A DNA stretch of 64,000 nt, taken from the NCBI GenBank assembly GCA_963924555.1, contig OZ004583.1, positions 3,877,501 through 3,941,500 on the forward strand, given 5' to 3'. This document shows positions 34,301 to 49,300 of the stretch, piece by piece. Numbering within the stretch: position 1 is the first letter of the stretch; each line of letters opens with the position of its first letter. This DNA is from Crambe crambe (lineage: Eukaryota > Porifera > Demospongiae > Poecilosclerida > Crambeidae). The translations under genes and the position numbers were made by a program. The notes beneath the pieces are model-generated. The model was given only the letters and a program-made list of their open reading frames with translations. It made no database searches and had not been told where the DNA came from.

Positions 34301-37300
34301 CAGTAGTGTATACACGTACATGTCTCAGTGACATTATTATAGCAGCATGTAATGAACTGAATTAGCTATGTTCAATAACGGGATGATTTGTCAGAGTATA
34401 GTATATAATATAATTATTGCTACACTGTTGTTTGATGATCATAATATGCGTTATATCAAGACAGGCTTTGTTTAATTGAACTCTTTAAGACTTGAGAGTA
34501 TATTTGCTTTCTGCTCATTATATTCTTTATCTGTAAGTATTCCATCATTGAAGAGTTGTTGAAGATATCTTAGCTGTTCAAAAAATTTTCATACGGAATC
34601 CAACCCTTGTCTCAGGTGACATTGCAGTAATAGATTTTTCTGTTCTTTTTCTTGTCGCTTTGATTTTGGCTTATCAGCATCTTTTTTACACCTTTTTTTA
34701 CCAACTTCTTCCTCCTCCTCCTCCTCCTCATCTGTGCGCCCATCACACCACAATGTTATTTCACCCTTAGGATATTTCCTGTACAATGGGGATTTATTAT
34801 TTCAACCTTGCAGGTGTGCTGTGGCGAAATGCTGAATAGTTGAATTATTATGTCACATTAATTCAGCTTTACAGCTCTGTCATGCAGAAATAACTCACCA
34901 ATTGAGTCAACCTCTCCCCAGGTTACCCAGTAGAATGCTGCAGTACCTGAACAGAAACATCATGACCATTGGAACCTTGTCCAGCTACACTATCACAAGA
35001 AGTTGTCATTCTCGGCATGGAATTTACACATATGCACGTGGCGCTTTCCATTGATAAAGGTACAAGAACTGTGCAAACCTCTGTACGTAGAGCTCAAGGC
35101 CTTCCTCGGAGACTGCCTGCAGGTCATCTCCCTGTCGATCTACTGAGGAACGTTTTTTGCTGGAATTACTGCGTGCTCTCATACCGTAAAAACATTTAGT
35201 AATTTCAAACTCAACTACATTTAATTGGGCTATTCAACGCAAACGCATGCTTTGCGTTTATACAGTGTTCACACATGGTTTTTTTATTATAACGCTTGAG
35301 CATTCTACTTACGTTGTACGGCAACGAAATGGGAACTTTTTTATGATGAAGACTGTATAAGCTTAGCAGCACCAGACACTGGAGCTAGCTGATAAAACTA
35401 ATTTGGCTGATAATGATCGATCAGTTAGAACTAGTTCACCGATAGACACAAACTTGAGCTTAGTTGTAGCTAGGCAGACACTTCACTGATATATACTAAA
35501 CTTGAAAAAGAATAACCATTGTAGCTTTATAGTCTAGACAGACACACTAGTACCACAGCTCAATATCTGTTCATGTCACGTCAGCTGACTTGACCATAAT
35601 TGCCAAATTAATAATAATGGTGGGTGTAGTTATGAAGTGTGTTTAATAGAAACTGCAGGATTGTTGAGTGCAGAAAGCACTATTGAACACTGTGACTGGA
35701 GCATTAGGCTACAAAGTGGAAGAAGAAGCCTCAACCAGCGCTTCACAACGTAAGTTATCCGCCAAGATGGCATTCAGACTTTACTTTTGTACACATATAT
35801 ATACATACATACCTACCTATCTACCTACACGTGCCCACCCCAATCATTTTACCCCTTGCTGCGCATGTGCGTGAATGGACCAAGAGACAGTCTCAGGGAC
35901 ATAAACAGCAGAGATGGCAGTCTAGGCCTTGCATGGAAGTGAATATTTGAAAATCAGAGGCCACTGACTAACTCTAATTTCATTTGATGTTTATATACAT
36001 AAGCTTGAATTTCAACAGTGTGGACTGTACTACCTCATTTTCTACCAGTGCCAAGGCACAAGTCTTTTTGAAGACAAACTTGTTCTACTTGGTATGTGGT
36101 TGACTCACATGTAACTGGGATTGGAAATGCCCATACAATTTTCTATAGGTGGTTTAATTGCAATATGCTATGTGCAACATTTGGGGTGAGCAGTTATCTA
36201 AGTGGCAGGCAACTGCATACACAAAAAGCTGTAATCCAAGGGCATAGCAGAAAATCAAGCTTGGTCTCATGACTAAGATTTTTAGCCATGGACCATCAAA
36301 AGTGAATCTACTGTAACACTTGACTACCACCAACCCTGCCAAAGATGCATTTGCTGGAACTTATGTGACTACTGACACCATATTAATATAATTATGTTTT
36401 ATAATCTTATGAAAATTCCCCACATCTTTAGAGATCATAACTTACGAGAAATGAATGTCCATCACTAACTTCAAAATCTGGTTTCAAAGGTGCAATGAAA
36501 CAAGCTGGCAAGATATGTCTATACATGTACTCTATAAATCCTCCGAGACCATTTTCTCCAACTGCATTGACAAAATATATTCATAGGGTGTAGAATTATT
36601 AGGTGATGGAACTAACCCCAAATTTCAATCAATTTTTTTAAAATATTGAAACATATCCTTTGAACCTATAATAGAGAGCACAGATAAATGGGCCTATAAA
36701 AATGGAATTAAATTTGATAAATGGGCTTGTCTAAATGATTCAACTCACTGCAGGATCTGGAAATCCTATGGCATTTTGTGTCAAAGTGTTCAATATTTCT
36801 TCTAATTTCTCAGAACCTTAATTAGTTAACAGTGGATATTATGTATAGGTTAGTCTCATACCTACAGTGAAAAATAGAGGCAAACTGCACATGCACTACT
36901 TTTTCCACACTACCATAATTATTTACAAGCTAAGGGCCACAGCAGAACTAGCATCTGCTGCAGAATGACGGATTCTCCTTCTACTTTTGTCATTACTCTC
37001 TTGTATGTCTTGCAAGCTCGGAGAAGTTAGGCTCTTTCAAAGGAAGACCAATGCCAAACAACTTGGATTTGTAATGGAAAAAATTTGGATTTGGATGAGC
37101 CTGTGTTTCAGCCTACCAGAACCTTCGATCACGAAGTCAGAGCCAGAAGAGTTGTATTTGTCTCATTTCTCAGAAGGTGATCAGGTTAAAAGCTTGAGTA
37201 TGAAATAAATTGTTGCTCATGAGTTCTAAACAGGATAAACTCCAGCAGTTTGGCTGGCATTTTCCTGCTAGTCTGACAGGAAAGAAGTAAAGCAGCTATT

Positions 37301-40300
37301 TGGAATCAGTGCAAATCTAGTGTGTCAACTGTGATTGGCCCTGTAGAGATATCATAATACAGTCATTGTGTAAGGCAAAGCAGGGCTATTTTGAATGGCG
37401 GGTAATTTCAAATATTTCTGAGATTTCTAAGCTCAATGTTGGAGGATATAATCACTATAATAGTAGAATATATCTTTTAAAATAGAGCTCATAAGCTCAA
37501 GGAGTTTTGGAAATATTTGACTGTTCAGAATAGCCCCACTTTGCCTTACAAGGCCTTCGATCTTTCATAGTAGGGACCTTATGTACATTATCATGCACAT
37601 ACCTTGACTAGCAATAACTTCACTGAGGTTGTTGCTAACAACTGAGCTTATAAAGAGAAAATAGGATTTCTGCAGACTGTCTCTTTCTCTTTGTTCCTAA
37701 TGCAAAATACATTATTCCATTATATGGAGGAAAATTTTTCTCCCCATGGACATTGGTTGCCAGTGGTTGTGGAATTAACAGTGCTAGTCAAGTTTTTTCA
37801 AGAGAGAAATTGTTGCTCTACCCACTATCGATATCAGAGAGCATGATAGCGCTCTCTATGTAGGGATGACCTATGACCCTCTAGTCTTGCAGAGCCTGCC
37901 ATTGGGTGCTCCGCGAGACTAATGACCATCCAAAATGAAGTTGGATTTTCTCAGAATACAGTAAGTTATAACTGCTATGACTGCTTACCCTGTATTTTAT
38001 GCACATTCTTATCAAGGAGAATTTGGAGGCTAAAAAACTTTAACACAGAAGAACAATAAAAGCACGATTTCTTATTCTTAACATTCGTCAGGTGGCTTAG
38101 CGAAATTACTGTTATGAAGCGGACAAAAGCACCAAATTTTGAGTGAAGTTCCTTAGGATGAACTTATTAATATCAGCCAGGGAGCCCTCCAAACATTTTA
38201 AGCATGCTCACAGAATAACAAATGGCTGCCATTTTAGCCGGATTACACAATGTTTATGCAGCACAAATTACAATACCTAGAGAGTGAACTTCAGTCAAGT
38301 AACCCCTTACCCATCACCAATTATGGCCGGAGGCACTGCTACAGCTATGGCTGTACCACCATTCAGATTTTTTTTTTGCTTGGTTTTGTGATGTATGTAT
38401 GCAATAACAATGACTTATGTACATTAGATCATACCAGATTGAAATTGAATTTTACTGGAGGGCTTCCCCCTCCCCCCCCCCCCCCCCCCCCCCGGATGGT
38501 AGCTATGGCTGTACCACTACAAATGAGCTTGGCTCCGGCTCTGCCAATATTACCAAACTATGAGGTAACTATTCCTACTTCACTCCCGTGACAGGCCAAG
38601 ATGAGATATAAAGGGAATAAAGTAGGAATAGTTAGCTCATAGTTTGGTAAGATTGGTGATGGGTACTAGGGTAGTCTGCGCATGCATAGACAAGGCGTTG
38701 AATAACACACTTACAGTGCATAGCAACAATATTTTATCCACATCCTACGATAAATGCTTCAAAAAAACAACAACAACTATTTCTACTGAAAGTTAAACTT
38801 TTTTCTAAATCTATAATAGTACTACCGTTAAAACGATGTATCGGAGTCAATATGCACATCCCTGGCGACTTCCATATAAGGAAGGAGTTCACCAGAAAAC
38901 ATCAAAGGCTCCTCTCCAATCTTCAATCAGTGCGAGCGAAACGCGCTTAGTTACCGAATGCTGACGTCACTAATACATTATGCACTTGATGATCATGGCT
39001 TCTCAACAAGGAAGCTTTCAGAGATGCAGTTTGTCTTTGCTATGGTTGGACACTGCCCAATACTCCTTCCAAATGCAGTTGTGGTACAATATTCTCAGCC
39101 AATCATGCGATGATTTGTCCAAAGGGAGGCTTCCCAACAATTCGACACAATGAGATACATGACTTAACAGCTTCACTACTCACAAACGTATGCCACAATG
39201 TTGCCACTGAACCTGGACTACCCCTCAGTGGTGAACTTGTGACCTCACGTTCTGCAATCACTACCAATGAAGCTCGTCTTGACATCCGTGTGAGAGGGTT
39301 TTGGTCCACTGCTCAAGATGCATGTTTTGATGTAAGGGTGTTTCACCCACATGCAACAAGCAATGGCTCAGGACCCACCTCAAGAAGCATGAGGCCATCA
39401 AGAAATGTGCCTATGGTCAACGTGTTTGTGATATTGAACATGGGGTTTTCACACCCTTGGTCTTTACAACCACTGGAGGAATGGGACAGGAGGCAACCAC
39501 CTTCTACAAAAGATTAGCAGACATGCTTGGTTTTACTGGGACTCCACTCAAGTCTCTAATATAATTATGTATTTTTTTTCTAAGCTATGACTAGCCAGTG
39601 GGTAATGATAACCATGACAATTTACCTCTAGATCATCAGCTTCATAAGGCATACTGAGGCATGTAATAATACTTGAACACACTGGCATAAAAATCTTCTC
39701 CAATATAGGAAGAATCCTTTCCTTATACTTAATGATTAGTTGGTTGATCAGGGGTATGAATTCTTGAATATCACGAGCCTAGACAAGGTGTACAAGTATA
39801 ATTATTGAAGATGTGCTTATTTAAACATTACGCCCAAGTAAAGTCTACCATGTACCACATCAATTCATTTTGTAGAGGCAGGAAGCAGTGGCTACTATTC
39901 AAGAGGTTTTTCTTTATACAATCAATGTGAAGGGTACTGGCCATCAGAACAGACAGCTATCCAGGATTAAGATAGTATGGTCTTTAAAATACAACTTAAG
40001 ACTCTATGGAGAGCAAATAAGCTAAATTAAGGTGGGTGGTGGCCAGTATTTTGAGCTTCCATACTCTAAGATTATTATACCACTATACCATGCAATTCTT
40101 GAGTAAAAGCGAAACAGCCAATGGTACATAACTGAATAGCTCATCACCAAGACAAATGATCATTCGATGGAGATACTGCCTCACTCCAGAATGAAGAATA
40201 TTTTTCTGAACACTTACTTCTAAACCCTGAAGGAAAACTGGGAGAAGCTACGTATATTATAAGATCACATTAAATTAGGTCTATATAAACCTGTGGTCTT

Positions 40301-43300
40301 TCTACCTCAGAAAAGCACTCTGAACATCCACTTTGAAGTACTTGCTGATGATTTGTGAATACCTTGCTTGCACGACTAAATAGATGATATTCATGAGATA
40401 GTGTCTCCCAATTTTGAAGTAAGAGTTACTAATACCTAGCAAAAGATAGAAGTCCATACAACGCTTGTCCAATGTCCTCTTGGTGTTTCACATTGTCTGT
40501 GCTCAGCAGCTAGAGTTAATAATGAGTAATCTTAACTTTGTTATCTAACTACAATAAGCAACCCCATACACTATTGTTAACTCAGTTGAGGCCTAAGTTT
40601 ATCTATTATAGATTATTGCAGTAGTATATTTAACATCCCATTAGTTTCATATACCTGAGCCATGAATACAGAAAATTGTTCAACTACAGGTGAGAGTATC
40701 GACTTCATTAGGAACTTCTTACCCTGAAAAAAAAGTAAATAATTTAGTTACATGTGTATGTAAGTAAAATTTAAAGTATGTACCTCAGGTAATAATGGTG
40801 CTGATACTACCAATATACCAGCACTTTCATATAAAAAGTTCTGGAGGAATAAAATATCAATTATGAATAATATCATTCTAACAATAATTATATACCATAT
40901 CATTGTTCGACAAATATGTCTTGTAGTTTGATGAACCCTAGTCACAAAAAATGATTGAGGATCATTTTATTATACAACCTCAACTTACAGGTAACATCAG
41001 AAGTAACTCCCGCAAATTCTCCAAAATTTGCTCAGCAAATACACCTATAGAACCCCTTAGGAGGAAAAAGGTTACTATTACTAGGGCAATGTGCAACATT
41101 AATTTTGACAGCGAGCGAGCGAGCAAGCAAGTTAGTGCTACAACTCTTCAAAAGATTTTGCTGTTGAATATATATGTAACAAAGATAAGCCCAGAGCCTC
41201 CACAACTACTACTATAGCAATGTACAGCATTTGACAGTGAGCAATTAAAGTAGCTGATAGGCTCCAGTGCTTGATAAGAGACAAGTGGTGGTTCCAACCA
41301 GGAAGCTCCATACATAGAAAGCTGTAAATGCTTACCACAAGCACTTAGAAAAGCCAAGTGCCTACAATCTACTTAGATAAGCCTAGCCCCTCTTAGTGCC
41401 TCTATGACAAAAGGTTGTACAAAAAACAATCTAGCTTGATTACATGCGCATTATGCACATGCAGCATTACTAGTTCGGGAGTCTGGACACATACATATGC
41501 CTGGGGCATTTTGGAGTGTAGACCTAGATATATATACAATTTCAATGAGACATGACCTGAGAGTCAGCTTGCTTGCTGCAATTATTAATACTATGGACAA
41601 AAATTTTAAACTTTCTCAAGTTATCTACAAACTTGAACTGAAAAGAAAACAAGTGGAAAGTACACATTAGCACATTACTTCACAGCTTTGATGAATCTCA
41701 CAAGAAGATAAGAGAGACGACTCCGTAGAGAGCTACTTGGATGTCTTAAACCTTGCACTCCAAGGAAACTTTCCTAAAATCCAATATATTCTAAATTATC
41801 AGGAATTCTTCCTTATACTCACCATAACAGGTGCGATACATGATGGCTCAATGGAAAAAAACTTCTCATATCGAATAATAACTTCATAATACTACAGTTT
41901 ATTGAACTAAAATAGCATGTGTCAATCAATGGATAGTTTTACCTGTTGAATCACTGCGGTATGAGGATACACAGCAACTTGACTTTGAACGACCTAATAG
42001 AAAAAAAAAACAAACAAACTGTTACACATGGAAGTATAGTCAAGCATGTAATTGTCCTATAACAGAAATCAGAGAGTTCTAATTGGGAGTCAGAAATTTT
42101 ATTAGGCTGTAAAAACTCCATTTTCACCTAGGCTCAAACACTATATTGAGCAACTACATCTTCAAAGAAGCAAACAATACATAAATATAGATTGCTATAT
42201 CTGTTAGAGCACTATAGAGGCCTATTGTATTATCCATTATCTATTAATCCCTTCTTTAAAATTTGACCTGCCATCCCTACATGGTTCAAAGGTTGATTGC
42301 TACGTAAGTGTATGCACATACGTGCATGTGTGTCACCCATTGCACGGTAACAAGACAAGAAAGGGTGTATCAAGCCCCAACAAAAAGGACTGATACAGAA
42401 GTACAGTTCAAAAGCCAATTACTATGTAGCAAGGCAACAGAGACAGTAAGCAGTAAACCTGGCTAGGCCAGTGAACATTGAAATAAAGAAGGTGCCATAG
42501 TCAATAAGTCTATGAGAGCAATCAGCAAGCCAGAGATTGCAGTAATAAGCAGGTGCCAGAAGGGAAAGCTTGACTGGAGGAAGAACACAGCTTAGACCTA
42601 GCATGAAATTTCAATTTCATGCTAGGTCTATTTCAATTGCTAGCTAAGCTGGTGATGAGAGGAGCCAAAGACTGCAGTAACCCTCAAGCAAGGTGCCTCA
42701 CTGAAAGTGCTAGAGGAAGAAGAGCACAACTTAGGCATAGCTAGAAGAAGTGTGATGGTAATGTTGGACAAGAGCTTTCCTCCAACATCTTGGCCTCCAC
42801 CCAACTATCAAGATTGCACTTCACGATTCCTGCCTAAGGAAGACATTTCTCTCTAAAAGCCTTCACAAGAATGGGACACTTCATGGTTTTTAATTTTCAA
42901 GAACCAAGAAATACTTGACCTGGAGTGCTACTAGAGATTACAAAGACTTGGGCTCCACAGCACCGATAGGTCTAAGTCCTATTGTGGGATCGATTTGAGT
43001 TCAGTCCCTATATTATTGCTGAGTCTTCTACTTGCAAAGAACCCAGGTATCCTACCACAACTTTAGGACCAGTCCCCAAAACACTGACCCTGGACCCCCC
43101 TAAGAAAGAAAATTACTAGGGAAATGAAAAGCATTGTGGCAAGCAAAGCTGTTAATGCCTTATCAGAACCGGAAAAAATAAGATTAATATACATATAATT
43201 ATAATAGTACTCTCTCATTCAACACCCTAGTGGCTTGCTTTGCTTGCAACAAGTAACTTCTAAGAAGCAAATTTTGCCACAATAATAATTTACCCCTTGC

Positions 43301-46300
43301 TGCAGGTACATACATTCAGGGTTCCCTATACCATACCAAGACCAATAATTATAGCAAATTCAAACCTTCAGGCTAACTTCCCAAAAGTTTGTCATAATAA
43401 TAACTCACAGTGTACATCATCTGATGCCATACTGTACTTGGAATATTAACAGCTCCATATTTCTGGATACAAATACATTAACAGCTGTAAAGTATTAATA
43501 CAGAATCTGGGATCACTTCTTAAAAGGCCTGAAACTTATAGAAGAGAGAATAGGCTTCTTATATATAATTGATAGCCTTGTACCCAGGCCTTATTTTCAA
43601 AACGGAGATAGGCCTGGTATACACTTGAATTCAGGATACTATCATTACTATCCATATATGAAATAGGCTAGTGCATAACAGAACAAGTGTGGTCTATCAA
43701 TGTAGCTTGAGAGTGGTACAAGGGTCACACTGATGGCTATCAATAATTGTTTTACTGCTGCTATCTCTTTCTTGGAGATATCTGAAAGCCTTTTGTGTTC
43801 CTGAATAACAAAGATGGAGGGATGCCCAGTAAGATAGAGAATGAGGTGAAAGTATCAGTTATAGCTTTTAATTGTCATCATCCTGCATGTCTAGGGTTTT
43901 GCAGTTTAATAATTTCACTCCAAGCAGTGGATACCAGGCCATTATCCCTCCCCCTCCTCCTGCAAAAAAAGGCCTGGGAATGAAGCTAATAATTGGAGCA
44001 CTTATCCTATGAATATCGGTATAACAATGTGAGACAGCCAGGATAGTTCACACACATGACCAGAATAAATATACTAGAGGATTATTGTCCTTCAAAATAT
44101 ACACACAACACACACTGCACATCATTTGGTCTCTAACCTTATCTGTGATAACTTCTCCAAGCATATAAAATAACCGAAGAACCAACTCAACAGTCATGAA
44201 TTGCTCTGAGGAGGGGTTGGTACACACTGAAGATAACAGGGTTTGTGTGGTTTGTAAAACCAATTCCTGATCCTATCACAAGAAATTCATTATTAAAAAA
44301 AAGCTGATATCATTTTTCTACTTTGTATGCAAACCCCTTGACCCAGTGTTTTTGTTTTTTTTTTCAATGTATGCATATTATATACCAGAGGGACTCGTTT
44401 ATTTCACTACTCGCCTCATAATGATTAGCTGGAAGTGTGCAGAGATTGTCAGACTCAGACTCTTTGCTTATGCACCAATTGTAAACAGCAAATTATGCTA
44501 GCTAGCATATAGGGATGAATTTAATATGCACATTTTAGGGAAATTTACATAGACTTTTCTGCAAAACAAATAGATTGATCTGACTGGTGAGCCAGCTGGC
44601 TATTCCGAACGGTGGGGCTATTCCGTAGGGTCAAATATTTTCAAAACTCCTCGAGCTTATGAGCTCTATTTTGAAAGGTATATTCTACTACTATAGTAGA
44701 TTATATCCTCCAACATTGAGCTCAGAAGCTTCAGTAGTTAACAATACGGAATTACCCGCCGTTCGAAATAGCCCCGCTTTACCTTACATAGCCAGCACCT
44801 CGTTTCCATACTTTTTATAGTAATGTACTCCAGCCTACATCACACTTTCATTTAGAAGAAATGTTTTTTTCTCTCACCTGTTGCACACTTTTTTTTGTTC
44901 CTACTACAGTTAATATGGCATGCAAAATTCGCTTCCCCCCCCCCCCCCCGTACAAGATTATTCTAGATGTTTAATAGAGATTCTACAGCCTCTGGCACTA
45001 GGTTATCTATGTGGATCGTAGGTGTAAGGCTTATCTAAGTGGTAAGAATTAGTTTTTAAATGTATGCAGCTGTCTGGGACTTACATTACTCAACAGCAAA
45101 ATCTTCTCAGGAGTTGAGGCATAAATGAATACAAGCTCTAAAAGCCTATAGGAATATTTGCTCACTTGCTAGCTGTCAAAATTAATGTCAGCTGGTTTGA
45201 ATGTGGTTAGGTTCTAGAGACTAGGTCAAAGGTCAGTGATTGAGCACACAGGACACATGTGGAGTATTACACGATAAACACAGTGTTCAGAGCAGCTAAT
45301 CTTTGTCACCTTGTTTAGAATTCTATTATCATTAAAAAGAGAAGTACATACACCTCCATTACAACTCTTCTATGGTTTTAACAGATTAGAGGGACATGAG
45401 TTTGGGTTAAGAGTTCATATCATTGAAATAAAGACTGATGAAATGAGGTGGGTAAGTTACACGACTATGAGATACTACAGGCAAAAGAGACACTAGAACA
45501 CTATTATTAAAGAGAAACTCAACTGCTAAAAGCAATCATGCCTCAATTTTGATGTCAATTTTCTCGAACTGCAGCCATGTGCTGACTACATGAACCAGTG
45601 GGCAGGGCCAAACAAATTGCAAGGAAGTTACAAGCTATGGGAGCTGTCAATCTAACACCTAAAAACAATCTTTACATAATTACATCACATGATATTATGT
45701 TCGTATTATGCGCTTCTCCAATGCAACCAATACAAGAGTGAAGCGTGCACATTTTTGTCAGAAATTCAATTAAACTTTGTTGACTATGCAAATCTAGTAT
45801 GTATAGGAATTTGACCAGATCCCCGCTCAATAATAAGAATGGGTGTGGCTTGCAAGACTTTAAGTGACATATGACTTGCTTTATTACAACAAACTCTCTG
45901 CATATTCCACTGACAAACAACAATGCACGGTCAGTAATAACCTAATGTGTGAGCCACAGAATCCCTCTTGATGGATCTACCAATATATTCTGCTTAGCAG
46001 TTGGTTAGCAGCTTGAGGCTCCCTTCGTGTCTGTTTGCAATCCCCTGGCACTTGGCAATACTTCTACACTGCTGGGAGGATTGGGGATAAAGGGGAGATA
46101 ACACTGAGTGAAGTAGTAGAGGCTCCTACCAGGTGATGTAGCTTGCAGGATCCTCAAGAGATGGAATTCAATTTAGCTATAGTGGTTAAGCTCTGGCAAT
46201 AATAATTATAATACCCACAATCTACTGATGGTCCATAATTTTTATATTACTTCACTGATTTCCTTTTCATTTTCTCTTCTTTTCATAAGCATCCTTTTTC

Positions 46301-49300
46301 TGCTATAGTAATGATGTAGGCATTCCATCTTTTCATTACTTGGGAAGACCCCCCACAAGTTTCTGGCTATGAAATCCATTCAGAATCATATGATGCTGGA
46401 TTCCCTCTATCTACTTGTTGGCAGAGAGTTAATGAAGAGAGTAGTATGTGCATATAGGCCAAAAAAAGACCTGCTCCATCGTGCAGAAAAAGATACAAAG
46501 ATACTAAGAACACATTCAGTGTGTGGTGCTTCAACTCTTGCTGCAGTGACACTTTTACCATGGTAAATCGATTAAGACACTACCTCTAAAAGCTAGCAAG
46601 AGTTGAGGAGGAGGAAGGTTACAAAAAAATTGTACATATTATACCACAGAAGTTGTGGCTCCATGCACATTCATGGGCAACAACTACTGGACAGTTTCAA
46701 TTTCTAGCAGGAGCAGAATTTTGAAAGCTTGAAAGTGATACAGGTCAGGGTTTCATACAGAATTTTTAGCTCGGGGGGGGGGGGGGATTTTTCCTGACCA
46801 TGCCCACTTTTGGCTAATCACACCCTTTTTGGATAAAGCAAGTGCTAACAGAAGTAGTTGTAAAATAAATGTAGTTTTTCGTTTTGAGATCTGGGAGAAA
46901 AGTAGATCTAGGTCTGTTAAATTTACACATCCAGTGCAGGTGCTTGAGCCCCCTGAGCCCCTCCCTGGTAGCAAGTTGGAAAATGACGTGCTATTTTTTA
47001 ATAGGTCAAGTTAAAGGTAAAGGATTATAGTGCAATGAAATTTGAGTAGTGTGGTATAAAATTATAGAACCATTTCTGAGAATAAGTTGTTTGATGATTA
47101 TGAGAACGACCAGATGAAAATGGTGAAGTCTCTGTGAAATGATACTGCTTTGCCTTCTGGTCTTCATACTTCAGTCCTAGCACATTGAATGTCTTCAAGT
47201 TAGGGAAGTATTCTGGAGTTATGAAAGAAAATGTCCAATGGGGCAATCCGTGCCATCCCTACTTAGAGAGTACGATACTGATAACAATTTCAATGATGTC
47301 ATAAATTTGTAATAAAATATGACGACAGTCTAGCATGTTGTATAAATTGGAATTTGCGATCAGCTGAAACCAGGCTCTTTTTTTTCTTCCCCCTCCCCTT
47401 TTTGTGCAGAGAACCTGGGGACAACCCTCAGCTGCTACACCCATTATATAGCCAACTACTCTATCCCTACTTCACTCCAAATAAGAGCACCCAACTACTC
47501 CATACAACACAACACAACAGTTGCCCAGATATGCATGTCATGGATTTATAGTGAGTGCAAAAGTTTCTTAGGCCCATCTTTTATTTAGAAGAAATTTTTT
47601 GCACTCACTTGTTTCCATTCTTTTTCTTTGTAAATCATAGACAAGTGCAGTCAAAACAATGCACCCTTGAACCAAAGTATGACAACCTTGAAGGATGAGT
47701 ATCTGCAGTGCAATACAGTACTAGGGAGTGACTGCATGGAACACCATTTGAATGGCAGCAGAAATTTGGTTGTCTTGCTTGAGGGAGGAGAGTATGGGGG
47801 AGTGTAAATGAGCAGTGACATAGTATTATCTTGAGTACACACGGAATTTTTTCGCACGTGCGGCTCCCCTGGCGTACACTAGCCCTGTGCACGTGTGCAG
47901 GCTTCAATATGGCAGAGAAATGTTAGCTAGCCTTCCTCGCGCTATCTATAGCACTGATGTTGTACAGTACAAGCTTAGTTGGAACAAATAGCAAAAGGCA
48001 CGCCTCTAAATAGTGTTCAAGCAGATTAATATCATAGCTGCAACCAGTAAGTCAGTATGTTGATCTCAAATTATTATGAACCGAATGAATTTTAGATTTT
48101 CAAACATTCTTCCCTCTTCTGTGTAGACTGTAGCCTTCTGAGAACCTGTACAGCAAGGGTAGAAGAGAAAGAAGAGTTTTTAGTTTATACAATCTTATGA
48201 CCTTTGACCCGCCATCCCTACTAACACACTCTCTGATAACTGAAACGCACCCTCTAATCTGACTGCAGAATATTATCAGTGAATACATACCACTTGTGCA
48301 ATATTGTCAAAGAGCACTTTAAGTTGTTTGCGGTAGTCAATAAACATCATTTCTTCCTCTCCTTCACTCTCAAAATCATAGCTCTCATCATATTTAAGTT
48401 TGTTAATCACAGCATCTAGAATAACTCGTAGATTTGTTCTGTCACTATCCAATAGATTTGAGCGTTGCTATATATAATGATTATAATGTTAAAGCAATTT
48501 TTGTCACACATATTAACAACGAAATAGTACATAACATTACATTACATATAAACACTACCACTCACAAATTATGTACCTTCAGGATTCCTATATACTGTAT
48601 AGCAAAACCAATGATAGCTTCTGAAACACCATCATCCTCATCACACAGATATCTACAGTATTTATACAGAGCTGTTCTTAGGTAAGTAATTTGCATACCC
48701 TCCTGCACCATCTTTCCAACCCATACGCACCTGTGCAAGTATGGTAGCTTATTTTCTATTGCTGCCAAAGTAATATTCTTGTAATCATTTCCTGCTTTCA
48801 CTAATCTGAGGAATATTGACAATAATTCACGTAATCATATTCATGTGATGCACACCAGAACAGTAGCACAAACATACCTTGCTAATGAACCAACCATGCA
48901 ACATTGATGTGAACTCACTTGTTCCAGTTGCCAATCAAGCCACATCCCATTCCATTCATCAATTTTGATAGCTTAACTTGAAATTCAGCTTGTTCATTGT
49001 CCTACAATATAAATACCGTAATCGTATAAATTTTGATGGGGCTTTACTTTTGTTTTTTTCGTAGTCGATCAGAATCCTTGAAAATAATAAACGAAGCCTT
49101 AGTACTATGACGTCATATATGATGACAATGCGCATGCGTGTGTGATGCGATATCGATAGCAGCTGGAAAAAACCTGGAGCAGATAGTCCGTGAGACGAAA
49201 GTATCATGCTTCATTACTGGGATCATGGCCATTACCTGTTTCTCTTCTATAATGAAGCGTCTCGCCTTCCGTAGCAGTCTAGATTTTAGTCTGGTGTCGC

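Noticed and set aside
38250-38591. 113-codon plus ORF with a proline run
   Set aside because: The proline run is the poly-C tract inside a foldback element; composition is not coding.
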